From: Asterias amurensis
Taxonomy: Eukaryota; Echinodermata; Asteroidea; Forcipulatida; Asteriidae
Direction of reading: 5' to 3'
Length of the DNA stretch: 64,000 nt
Assembly (NCBI RefSeq): GCF_032118995.1
Contig: NC_092666.1
Span: forward strand, 3,360,001-3,424,000
Below the pieces are notes generated by a model that worked only from the letters and a program-made list of their open reading frames with translations, was not told where the DNA came from and searched no databases. Shown here piece by piece: positions 11,801-21,700 of the stretch. A program made the position numbers and the translations under genes. Numbering within the stretch: the first letter of the stretch is position 1; each line of letters begins with the position of its first letter.

Positions 11801-14540
11801 CAGTTAAGATCATTCCTCGGTTTGAGCGGATACTATCGACGGTTTATACCAAATTACTCCGCGATCGCAGCACCACTCACAGATAAGACTAGAAACATAG
11901 AGCCGAGCAACATTGTATGGACGCAGAGCGCAAAGCAAGCATTCAACACACTGAAATCGACTCTAAGTAATCCACCCATACTTCACCTGCCCGACTGCGA
12001 TCAACCATTCTTGCTTAGAACGGACGCATCAAACGTAGGCATAGGTGCAGTGTTGATGCAAGAACGTGACGGCTACAAGTCGCAAGCTCTTAAGCCGCGA
12101 ACGCGCGTACTCAGTAATCGAGAAGGAATGCCTTGCGTTATTGTATGGCATGCAGAAGTTTCAACAGTACTTGTATGGCCAGCCTTTCGTACTCGAAACC
12201 GATCACCAGCCGCTGATTTACATGAATAAGTCAAAAGTCGCGAACGCATGAATCATGAGATGGGCGTTGGCACTCCAACCTTTTCGCATCCAACTACGAG
12301 CTATCAAAGGATCTGATAACGTAGGAGCGGACTTTTTAAGTCGAAATTTGTAAATATTGTTCAGTTAAGAGAAATGTGATACATTTCCCTTAAAAGAGGG
12401 AGTAAATTGTCAGGATCGCGCTGCATTTATTTATTTTTAATGTTCTTTAGCCACCCCTGCAACACATTGGTTTAGCCTTCTCGCATGACGTATAGCCTTA
12501 AGCCAATCGCGCGCGTTTAATTTTCCCGCTGCTACAAACCGAACCCTCCTGTATTTTTCCAGTGCTTTTTTTCGTGTAACATAGGACGCTTTTTCGTTGT
12601 CACAGTACATTACGTAATACATCGGCCGTGGTTATTGTCCCCGTTTAGTTCTGTTATTGTTGTTGTTTAGTCTGTCGTTTGTTGGTGTTTGTTCTTTTGT
12701 TGATTTTGGGAGTTTAGGAGTGAGTGAGTTTGCTAGTGAAATTGAATGTTAGTTTTGATCAGAACGATTTTGATCGGCGATCTGAGAGCATGTTTTGATG
12801 GTGAGCTTGAGTGTTTAGAGACTGTACCAACTGCGTGAAGCTTCCAGAAGCAACAGGTAGACAGTCAACAAGAATTCTGTCTTATTTGATCTGTGATCAA
12901 AAAACTATAGGCAAAACAGAGCCATAGTAACGATTCTTCCTAACCCCGGTCGACGCCGCAACACTCAGCCTGAAGACGCCTCAAGTTAGTTCGCCCGCAC
13001 AATAACCGTAAGTTTTGTTTGATGATTAATATTGTATTTTTCTGATGTGTAAAGAATTCTGTATACTATTGATACTCTGCTAAAGTTGCATATTGGCATG
13101 GACATTTTTGAATGGGCAGACATCGTTAGATTGAATTATGAAGTTGCTGTGGGCAAAAGGAAATTCAGAAGTTCTTCAGAATTTACAGAGATTATCTTAC
13201 GGAGATTATTTGTGAATTGGCGGTTACTGTTTTGAGAATTCATTCAATGGCATTCATTCTCTGTATTATTTATGTTGAGATATATCCAAAAAGCTTGCAA
13301 GGATTTTGGTTATTTATTTACTGTTTAGATGGCCATTATTTGGGGCTTCGATCTCCCGTCCATGAGACTCCCTATTTGAGATGAACTGAAAGACGAGGGC
13401 CGCTGTGAACTCCTGAAGTGGAGACTAAACTTAACGTCATCTGTGTGATGTCATACTAGACTGCGTGCCAATCGCCATTCATCGTACGTGAACGTACAGG
13501 GAGACTAAAGACTATAGAGACGAGCTACCGTAACTTTGAAGTACAAGTATCTGTAATTTTTATTCATTAATTGATAGGAGATTGCTTTGGCCAATCGATA
13601 ATAAGTGATTCAATTGACTGTGGGTTTAACTAATGATTACACCGATTTACCCAATGTTGTACATAACTGTAAATAATTTTTGTTGTAAATATATTATCTA
13701 AATTTAACATGGTCTCATGTAGTCATTTCTTCGTGTTTTTTATTTAGTTTATTACTCAGGGTCATCACTCATTAGTTCTTTTATATAATATTGGGGATAG
13801 TGGTGACAACGAGTAACTTGTCCTAACTTGAGATAAGACTAGTCTTTAACTCTTTGTAAAGTCCATCAGAGATCCTTCAAGATCAAATTGCATGGTTTTT
13901 TTTGTTTCTGTTTTGCCGATTGCTGCATTTGTAACCACATTGTGCTGTACACACATGTCATGTAAACAGTGAATTTCTGCCTGTACTAATCCTCATGTAG
14001 CACTGTAATCTGTAATTCAGTGATGCTCATGGCTCTTCGAAAATTTTACCCCTGATCACTAGGCCATTAATTTCATTCTTCAAACCAACTCAGCTCCCTT
14101 GGGTATAAACTGCCCGGCAGCCAAATATGTAGTGACCAAGCTAAATAAATCACAAGAACCATCTCTGCCCTCACAGGTACCTACTAACCCCTGTGCAATC
14201 TATGGAAACTGTATGATAAACCTGAAAGGGTCTACAAGCCTACAGCCGGGTTCATACTTCCTGCGAATGCGAAGCAAATTGGGTTGTCACAAACTCAAAT
14301 GAATAACTTGCAACAGTTGAACTGTGTTCAACGCCATTGAAACATTCGCTAAGAAAACAGGGCTGTGTCGCCAAAATTTACTTTGCACTTGCAGGAAGTA
14401 TGAACCAGACTTAAATAGTGATTAACTTACTTGCATGATGGGCAGAAATAGAAGACGGTTTGTTCTTTATCAGGTGATAGTGTTTGCCTGGTGTGGAAAT
14501 GAAGTCCATCGTGACCGCACTTGGCACATGCCCTGTCAAT
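5805..14540 (-). CDS. POLR1H-like 3' exon pair, unit D, intron split by LTR element
   Basis: Fourth duplicate of the last two POLR1H-like exons. The ribbon exon is 14431-14540 and the terminal exon coding part is 5805-5829. They are normally about 1.2 kb apart, but the 7.5 kb retrotransposon 6286-13808 sits in the intron. The ribbon is open with both CxxC pairs and has SPDKEQ instead of SADKEQ. The terminal exon encodes YQEIEYS and stop. The large insertion probably prevents or alters splicing of this pair. Confidence 0.55.
6133..6285. repeat. Local duplication of unit spacer
   Basis: About 135 bases (from TTACTTTTACATAAAA to CTAAGTAAGACGAG) repeat the sequence at roughly 5853-5990 almost exactly. 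It is a direct duplication inside the array, immediately left of the LTR insertion point. Confidence 0.65.
6286..7632 (+). repeat. 5' LTR of the Gmr1-like element
   Basis: Matches 12408-13755 almost base for base. The homology stops at TTTATTAC (7632). The last ~53 bases present in the 3' LTR (13756-13808, ending GTGACA) are absent here, so the 3' edge of this LTR and probably the primer-binding site are deleted or replaced. Confidence 0.88.
7771..10662 (+). CDS. Gag-protease-integrase polyprotein of the Gmr1-like element
   Basis: Open frame without a convincing ATG; TTG at 7837 is used here as residue 1. The N-terminal ~60 residues are charged and coiled-coil-like. Residues ~70-235 form a gag capsid region whose end (REQFLNSC, FLKERNP, EMARYAEQY) resembles the SCAN domain, which is thought to derive from Gmr1-type gag. 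A CCHC knuckle (CYLCHKPGHFAREC) lies at 8728-8769. A retropepsin-like segment has the active-site DSG (VLRDSGCSG) and VILGNI. The integrase follows: a HHCC zinc finger (about 9772-9895), then a D,D-35-E triad at residues 716, 776 and 812. A GPF-type C-terminal module starts here but continues in another frame. The frame ends early at 10662 because of a frameshift near 10635-10650. Confidence 0.85.
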   Translation, partial: VGSAEIHNLTTLGKDCGLDGKELLEFVCREREKLRKDTERVARDERAYQLELRRNDKEKIELQVKLETAKRTSVSSESGNNHSRLKARTPKLPAFNEALDDLDAYLQRFERYAVSQQWEKNEWAINLSALLKGKALEVYSRLSLDDVSNYDTLKDALLKRFHLTEQGFRVNFRTVKPESGETAPQFSVRLANLLDRWIDMAKTKKDYAGLKDLFIREQFLNSCNVELATFLKERNPPTVQEMARYAEQYSEAHGGFGNHVVRKQPAQIAQRPMQQNFRAQSQQPGTYPPRAQPPRFDRSGPHAATQSQNANQSKPVLRTCYLCHKPGHFARECLHRNSRLAKVATAITSALVEVLTEDPEVESSSETFHESDQLGNQGTEATPFLSPETVACMITTPTLNPSTLSECCIQNGSVYLECGHTLPIMSAVCKSRTVQGMPVSKGMINGQVGSVLRDSGCSGVVIRTDLVLPDQYTGQTKSCVLVDGTVRTTPVAIIDIDSPFFVGKVEALCMAKPVYDVILGNINGARNPAEPNKNWNLKRVVDQLSSADNIGPRHTCVTDKVELSAVQTRSQKLAEGKPLRKLKVPTGLPEIDQNDIRKAQTSDPMLCRIRELAKSGEEKCTRFGTSRFLTQHGLIYREFQSPKYDHGETILQLIVPQNFRTHVMKLAHESVLGGHQGAKKTCDKVLSNFFWSGIHSEVLRYCRSCDICQRTITKGRVTKVHLGKMPIIDTPFKRIAIDIVGPIHPKTGNGNRYILTLVNYATRYPEAVALPYIDTPRVAEAMVDVFSRVGVPSEILTDQGSQFTSELMKELSRLLSIRQLTTTPYHPSCNGLVERFNATLKQMLKRLCADRPSDWDRYIAPLLFAYRETPQSSLGFSPFELIYGRSVRGPMAILKELWTGTIDNPETKTTYQYVLELRERLESTCEIAHQELAKAAETAKHYYDRKTRPRSFKVDDCTPPIAY
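10645..11632 (+). pseudogene. Reverse transcriptase region, frame 2, ends at in-frame stop
   Basis: Continues the integrase C-terminus (WKGPFRVLEK) in a new frame, then enters a gypsy-type reverse transcriptase: SPYASPVVLVKKKDG, RFCIDFRKIN, KFDLSKGYWQIPL and FKVMPFGLVNAPATF. The catalytic box reads FIYDILI: the first of the two invariant aspartates is Tyr (TAT at 11576-11578), so the enzyme is predicted dead. Translation stops at TAA 11630-11632, although the same frame continues with the RT thumb afterwards. The defects are described as seen. Confidence 0.88.
11633..12353 (+). pseudogene. RT thumb and RNase H region, frameshifted
   Basis: After the stop at 11630 the same frame encodes the RT connection (VEFLGHVV, LRSFLGLSGYYRRFIPNY) and the start of RNase H (LLRTDASNVGIGAVLMQE). 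Near 12066-12085 the homology moves to another frame, where RNase H continues (YSVIEKECLAL, FVLETDHQPL). A TGA at 12249-12251 interrupts that frame, and it resumes to a natural-looking end (FLSRNL, stop 12351-12353). The three acidic RNase H positions are present but lie in two frames. Confidence 0.85.
12392..12402 (+). promoter_or_regulatory. Polypurine tract of the LTR element
   Basis: AAAAGAGGGAG lies a few bases before the 3' LTR start at 12408, where the plus-strand primer of LTR elements is expected. Confidence 0.65.
12408..13808 (+). repeat. 3' LTR of the Gmr1-like element
   Basis: 1401 bases, TGTCAGG to GTGACA, followed by the target duplication ACGAG. It is the longer of the two LTRs and probably the intact form. 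A short minus-strand open frame (12437-12622), also found in the 5' LTR, has no recognisable content. Confidence 0.9.
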
Positions 14541-14789
14541 CTGAAATCAGACCAGATACAAAAATGAAATTAAGAAGTGATGAAAAATAACCAAGCATTG
14601 AAAAAACAAATTTGTGATAATACGCCTAAAAATTAGGGCCATAAGGAAAAATATAGAAAGATGAAATAAAACTGTGAAAGTTTCAGCAAAATAGGTCTAC
14701 TGGTTCTACTTGCTGAAAAAACAGAAAGACGCAAAACCCTGTCACAGTAGCAATGAATTCATCCGAAGTAAAGATTTTGGTACAACAAA

Positions 14790-15186
14790 TTAAAGGAACA
14801 CTTTGCCTTGGATCGAACGAGTTGGTCTATAAAAAGCGTTTTGTAACTGTTTCTATAAAATGCATATGATTGGAACGATGTTGTAAAAGTAGAATACAAT
14901 GATCCACACAACTTTGCCTCGAAATTGCGTACTGTTCATTTTACTGCGCGAACTAACACAGTCGGCCATTTTGGGGAGTCAAAAATTTGACTCCCATAAA
15001 TGGCCGACTGTGTTAGTCGACGAGGTAAAAGGAAAACCGTGCAATTTCGAGGCATGTTTGTGTGGATCATTGTATTCTAATTTTACAACATCTTTCTACC
15101 CACGTATATTTCATAACAAACGCTTTTCAAAGACCAACTCGACCGATCCAAGGCAATGTGTTCCTATTAGTTTGCTTGTTCCTTAA
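14790..15186. mobile_element. Hairpin MITE, GGAACACGTTGCC family
   Basis: Second array copy of the ~395 bp palindrome, TTAAAGGAACA to TGTTCCTTAA, nearly identical to 4901-5296. Confidence 0.85.
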
Positions 15187-15683
15187 AATGAAAATTTGCC
15201 CGGGGTTTTCCTTACAGGTGGCGAACCAAAAACTCTGAAATAAAACGTACCTATTTGTATATCAAAATATTTGGGGGGGGGTTTAGCTATTTTTCAAAAT
15301 TTACCAAACGTGAACTTTTAATTTGAAGTGGTGCAGTTTCAATGAAAAAATTAGCCAGAGATTTCCCTACGGGTGGCGAACCCTTTGTCACTGAATTTTT
15401 GCTGTTCTGTTTCCAGAGTTAAAAATCTAAATCCAAATATTTGGGGGCTTGTTCAAAACTTACGATTTGATAAATCACCTAATATGAAGTGGCGCATTTT
15501 TCATTCAATAAAGGCAATTAAAAAGTCGGCCTTCTCATCAGTAAGACATCTCTCTGGCATCAGGTTGTCGTCGGCTGGTCGTCGTCGTCATCGTCGTCGG
15601 TGGTGATTTCTACTCCTTGTTCCAGTGAGTTCTTGATTTGAGTTCCTCTCAGTGTAGACCGATCCGGAAGATGTTGATTCTCT

Positions 15684-15708
15684 TCAGGAGTACTCACTCT
15701 CTTGATAC
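15684..15708 (-). CDS. POLR1H-like terminal exon (unit E), coding part
   Basis: AG acceptor at 15710-15709. One base completes Lys after the ribbon exon, then YQESEYS and TGA (15686-15684). The sequence beyond is 3' UTR, containing a GTC/GAC trinucleotide run. Confidence 0.65.
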
Positions 15709-18700
15709 CTGTGATTAAAAAATAACAACAATAAAATTACTTATACATAATACAAAAAAACCTTTGACCCTAACCATCCTGGGGTTGATTTCACAAAGAG
15801 TTAGGACTGGTCCTAACTTAGGACTAGTCCCAGGAGATATTAAAAACTTAAGGCTAGTCCTAAGTTAGACAAGTAACTTGTCCTAACTTGAGATAAGACT
15901 AGTCTTAACTCTTTGTAAAGTCCACCGTAGATCCTTCAAGATCAAATTGCATGTTGTGTTTGTTTCTGTTTTGCTGATTGCTGCATTTGTAACCATATTG
16001 TGCTGTATTCACATGTCATGTAAACAGTGAACTTCTGCTCGTACTCTTATAGCACTGAAATCTGTTGTTCAGTGACGCTCGTGGCTCTTCGACAATGTTA
16101 CCCCTGATCACTAGGCCATTTATTTCATTCATCAAATCAACTCAGCTCCCTTGTGAATAAACTTCCCGGCAGCCAAATATGTAGTGACCAAGCTAAATAA
16201 ATCACAAGAACCATCTCTGCCCTCACAGGTACCTACTAACCCCTTTGCAGTCTATGGAAACTGTTTGATAAACCTAAAAGGGTCTACAAGTTTAAAGCCC
16301 GGTTCATACCTTCTGCCAATGCGAAGCAAATTTGGTTGTCACGAACTCACAATGAATATCTCGCAACAGTTGAACTGTGGTCAACCACTTTGAAATATTC
16401 GCTAAGAAAATAGGGCTGTGTCGCCAAAATGCACATTGCATTTGCAGAAAGTATGAACCAGGCTTAAGTAGTGATTAACTTACTTGCATGATGGGCAGAA
16501 ATAGAAGACGGTTTGTTCTTTATCAGCTGATCTCACTTGCCTGGTGTGGAAATGAAGTCCATCGTGACTGCACTTGGCACATACCCTGTCAATCTGAAAC
16601 CAGACCAAATACAAAAATGAAAATTAAGAAGTGATGAAAAATAACCAAGTATTGACAGAACAAATTTGTGATAATACGCCAAAAAATAGGGCCATAAGTT
16701 TGTTTTTTTGTCAATGATTAATGGGGAAAATATCGAAATATGAAATAAAACTGTGAAAGTTTCAGCAAAATAGGTCTCCTGGTTCTACTTGCTGAGAAAA
16801 CAGAAAGAAGCAAAACCCTGTCACAGTAGCGATGAATCCATTCGAGGTAAAGATATCGATTGATCAACATATTACGCTTGCTTTTTTCCAAAACATTAAA
16901 AAATACGGCTAGAGGTTTCCTTACGGGTGGCGAACCCTTTGGAACTAGTTTTTGCTCCTGTTACCTGAGGTAAAATATAAAACCTCTGAAATAAAACAAA
17001 CCTATTTGTTTATCAAAATATTTGGGGGTTTACAATATTTTTCAAAATTGACCAAATGTCAACTTTTAATTTGAAATAAAATTATCATTCAAACACAGTT
17101 TAAAAATTGGCCAGGGGTTTCCTTACGGGTGGTGAACCCTTCGTCATTGACTTTTGCTGCTCTGTTTCACAGGTAAAATATAAAACCTCTGGAAAAAAAA
17201 CCTATTTGAATATCAAAATATTTTGGGGTGAGGGTTTACAGTATTTTTAAAGATTTACCAAATTTTAACTGTTAATTTGAAGTGGCGCAATTTTCAATCA
17301 AACACAGTTTAAAAATTGGCCAGGGGTTACCCTACGGGTGGCGAACCCTTTGTCACTGACTTTTGCTGCTCTGTTTCACAGGTAAAATACAAAACCTCTG
17401 AAATAAAACAAACCTATTTGTATATAAAAATAGTTTGGGGGGCTTACAATATTTTTCAAAATTTACCAAATGTCAACTTTTAATTTGAAGTGGCGCAATT
17501 ATCGATCAAACACAGTTTAAAAATTGGCCAGGGGTTTCCATACGGGTGGCAAACCCTTTGTCACTGACTTTTGCTGCTCTGTTTCACAGGTAAAATACAA
17601 AACCTCTGAAATAAAACAAACCTATTTGTATATAAAAATATTTTGGGGGGGCTTACAAGATTTTTCAAAATTTACCAAATGTCAACTTTTAATTTGAAGT
17701 GGCGCAATTATCGATCAAACACAGTTTAAAAATTGGCCAGGGGTTTCCATACGGGTGGCAAACCCTTTGTCACTGACTTTTGCTGCTCTGTTTCACAGGT
17801 AAAATATAAAACCTCTGAAATAAAACAAACCTATTTGTATATAAAAATATTTGGAGGGGGCTTTAATATTTTTCAAAATTTACCAAATGTCAACTTTTAA
17901 TTTGATGTGGCGCAATTATCAAGCAAACACAGTTTAAAAATTGGCCAGGGGTTTCCATACGGGTGGCAAAACCTTTGTCACTGACTTTTGCTGCTCTGTT
18001 TCACAGGTAATATAAAAAACCTCTGAAATAAAACAAACTTATTTGTATATAAAAATATTTTTTTTTGGGGGGGGGGGGGATTACAATATTTTTCAAAATT
18101 TACCAAATGTCAATTTTTAATTTGAAGTGGCGCAATTTTTAATCAAACACAGTTTAAAAATTGACTAGGGGTTTCCTTACAAGTTGCGAGCTTATATCAC
18201 TGAATTTTGCTCGTCTTATGAGCTAAATTTAAAACCTCTGAAATAAAACAAAACTATTTCTAACCAAATAATTGGGGTTTTTTTTGGTGGGGGGGGGGGT
18301 GGAGAGGTTAATTTTCAAAAATTACGAAATTGTAAAAAATCACCTTTTAAAATAAAGTGGTACATTTTTCAAATAAAACCTTTATCACTGATTTCAGAGG
18401 AATTAAACCTCTGAAAAAAACATAAAAAAGCACAAACTTTGTTTTTTTTTTCTTAAAAATTTACCAAATAATAAACCACATATTATTCAAAACAAAGTTG
18501 TGCGTTTTTCTTTCAAACAATTTCATAATTGACCAGCACTGATTTGTTTTTGTTTCTTTCCTGAAATAAAAATAAAACCGTGAACCTAAATATTTTGGGG
18601 GTTATTCTTTAAAAGGAACCAAATGAAATAAATCGCCTAATAAATTTAATTTTTTGTGCATATTTTTTTTTCATAAACCAATTTTAAAAAGGCCGGAGGT

Positions 18701-21700
18701 TTCCCTGTGGGTGTTGAACCCTTTTCATGGACTTTAATTGTACATGTTTTTTTTATTCATTCAGAGTTAAATATAAATGATGAAACCTCTAAAAGAAAAA
18801 ATGAAAAATCAAAATCAAAATCCGCGATAATAACAATTACAAAGGTAAACTTTAATTGTGTCTAATTAGAGATTAGAGATTCTTAAAACAAAACAGGTTA
18901 AAGAGGGAAAGTCAAAATGTGGGAAGTGAAAAAAAAGGTCGCACTAATTTCTAGAATTCAAAAGTCGGAATTCCGACAAAGGTCGGAAGAATCTTATCCC
19001 TGTAAACATCAAAATATAAACTTAATAAATTTGGACATTTCCTAAGACAAAACTCCAGTGTTTCACTCACCAGTGATCTTAGGTTTTTCTGGCTGATGAC
19101 CTTGTGACGACCTTCAACATTTTTCCGAGAGTGGAGACGCAGGTATGAATGATTATTGATAGACCACACCATGTAATGCAGCTGTAATGAAAAGGAAGAC
19201 AAAAAGTGAGTTTTCATTTCATTCACTACTGCTCAAACACGCAATGTGTGTCGGACGTTTTTGAAATCATGAGTGCCCGGCACCAGCACAGCAGGTTGCA
19301 AAGCGCAGACCATGCCTCATCAAGATTTAAAAATCTGAAACATTCATTTCCAAAAAAGACAAGTCGGACAGTCAATGGGGATAACTTTCCATATGGCGCC
19401 ATCACTTTTTCACTTATTTTTACAAAGGGATATCCATCAAGGTAAATTAGATGCTATTAGCTTCCCTGGATCGACCCCGATGTGCTCATCCAAGTGGCGT
19501 ATTTTATTTTTTTCAGTCCAAACATGTGCAGATGATTACCCACGCTCCACCTGGAAAACCCCCAGATGCGTCATCACGTGAGCCTTCTCGTCGTGACGTC
19601 AGTGCACCTCGGTTTAGCCCCAAGTGACCCTATCCACAAGCAGGGCTCTTGGGGCTGAACCGAGGTGCACTGAGTTCACCACAGGAAGGCTCACGTGATG
19701 ATGCGTCTGGTTTTTTTTCAGGTGGAGCGTGTGTAAACTTCTGCACATGTTCGTCGCCTAAAACGAAATAGGCGATTTTTCCAGGATGAACGTGGGGTAA
19801 CTATTAGTCTTGGTTCCAAGACCATTGGTGTTGCGCGGTCACACACAACCAACGTTCCGATTATGCACGGCAAAAACTGTCCACGCTTGTTATGAACGAA
19901 CGCTAGCGGGCGCTCTGTTTCTCTGATTTACGGATCTCACCATGTCCTGTGCTCACCATGGTCTTGGATATTTGCAAATTGAAGGCGTGGCCAGACTATG
20001 TAAATTACTTTTAATGTATGCAATATTCATATCACGTGACGAATTGAAGATGACTATTCAAACTAGATCGAGTCAAAGGTCAATATGATCGGCGGTCTAT
20101 TTTTAATAATCTTTGCTCAAAGAGTGATTCCGTGGTCATTATAGGCCTATTAAAAGGCAAACAGTGAAACTTTAAGTATAGGTACCTATTCAGATTATGG
20201 ATACGTGACGATTTGAAATCGTAAATAATGGTCAAAAATCGAACGTAAAATTAGCATTCAGAGAGTCCGTGTATCGGACGCTGTATGGCCCCACGGCGTG
20301 GAGCAATCGGAACGTGAAATAAGCCTTGTGGAATATCACGTACCGCCCATGCCGTGTCTCGTGGGGGTTGGAGGTGTTAAATCCCAGGAGCTATGAACTC
20401 CCAGCTTGCGGGTGTCGAATCCGTTGTTTCTTATGATCGCAACGTTCCAATATGCTCCATTTTGATTCATGGCCCCCTAATTTATTTTTGTTATGAGTTT
20501 TTCAGGTAATTTTGATGATGTCAAAACGTAGGAATATCGCATTTTGTTATATTGACAGTGTTATTGTGTGAGTAGCTTAACAAAATTATGAGAATTTTTT
20601 GTAAAAGGTTTAAATAAAAATAATGCTAAAACAAAATTCCCTCAAAGCATAATTTTGTCAAACAAAGTATTATTTTTTAATTCTGTGAATGAAGAGTTAT
20701 TTTTCAGTGAGGTAATGATTAAACTGGGCAACTAGTGGAATTTAATGACCCGACTATTCGCCTCAAATAACTGGGAGTTGAATAGCAGTAGTCGCCGCTG
20801 GACAAGCAATCAAAATTCGAAATTTCTCACGAGTTATTCCAAAAGATTTTGTTACGACTACATTCCAAAAAATGTTATATGGTAACGTTCCAAGCTACGC
20901 AGCTACTCGGCTACGTTTACGTTCCAAGATACGCTTAGGTCTACGTTCCTTCAAGTTACACTATAATATCAAAAGGTATGTTTTCAAGCCCGAGTCAAGC
21001 TACGCTTACATTCCAAGATACGCAGCTACGTTTACGTTCCAAGATACGCTTAGGTCTACGCTCCTTCAAGTTACACTATAATATCAAAAGGTACGCTTTC
21101 AAGCCCGAGTCAAGCTATGCCTACGTTCAAAGATACGCAGCTGCGTTTATGTTCCAAGATGCTACGCTTCAGTCCAAGATATGCTTACGTTCCAAAAGAT
21201 TTCAACGTTCCAAGCTACACAGCTACTCAGCTGCGCTTACAGATCTGCTTACGTTCCTTCAAGTTACGCTATAATATCAAAAGGTACGCTTTCAATCCCA
21301 TGTCAAGTTACGCTTACGTTCCAAGATACGCAGCTACGAATTACGTTCCAAGATATGCTTACGCTCCACCAAAAGATACTGTTACGTTCCAAGCTACGCA
21401 GCTACTCAGCTACGCTTATACACTCCAAGATACTATTAGGTTACGCTACAATATCAAAAAGTACGCTTCAAAATACGTTCTCACAAAGACGCTTTTGAAT
21501 CCCTCAAGATTTCCTTCCCCCAAGATTAAAAAAATTTCACTGTGAATAACACTACAGGGCCCACCAGTTAATATCTGTTTGGCAGAAAATACTGTACAAA
21601 ATTTCTTTACTATCAAAAAATTTACTTGGGCACTACAAAATTTCAAATTTAATTAAAAATTGGCTGGCAACCAGTTTCTGCTAAGCAATACTATTTTGTG

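Larger units (their letters stand above)
6286..13808 (+). mobile_element. Gmr1-like Ty3/gypsy LTR retrotransposon (defective)
   Basis: Complete insertion bounded by TGTCAGG... and ...GTGACA, with a 5 bp target duplication ACGAG (6281-6285 and 13809-13813). Its two LTRs flank gag, protease, integrase, reverse transcriptase and RNase H, in that order. Integrase before reverse transcriptase is the Ty1/copia order, but the sequence motifs are Ty3/gypsy-like. That combination is the known mark of the Gmr1-like group of deuterostome gypsy elements. No chromodomain is seen and no envelope-like frame. The copy is broken in pol by frameshifts, in-frame stops and a lost catalytic residue, so it cannot be autonomous. 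The insertion is relatively recent, because the LTRs differ at only about 15-20 positions by eye over ~1350 bases. Confidence 0.92.
1..16870. repeat. Tandem array of ~1.75-2.4 kb units (five POLR1H 3' ends)
   Basis: The same order of landmarks recurs five times on the plus strand: terminal-exon complement, GAGTTAGGAC MITE, a spacer with a conserved AT-rich tract, ribbon-exon complement, then ~200 bp modules around CCAGGGGTTTCC. Terminal-exon stop positions are 41, 1798, 3565, 5805 and 15684, giving steps of 1757, 1767, 2240 and 9879. The last step holds the 7.5 kb LTR element, so its underlying length is about 2.4 kb. Units C and D additionally carry a ~395 bp hairpin MITE at the same relative place (4901-5296 and 14790-15186), so that MITE inserted before those units were duplicated. 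Confidence 0.85.

Noticed and set aside
15560-15708. A longer open frame through the terminal exon ([11 protein letters not shown]... with an Asp run)
   Set aside because: The ribbon-exon phase selects a different frame (K-YQExEYS-stop) that matches the POLR1H C-terminus. The Asp run is a translated GTC/GAC trinucleotide repeat in the 3' UTR.
20872-21545. Overlapping Tyr/Arg-rich frames
   Set aside because: Translations of the degenerate ACGTTCCAAGATACGC array.
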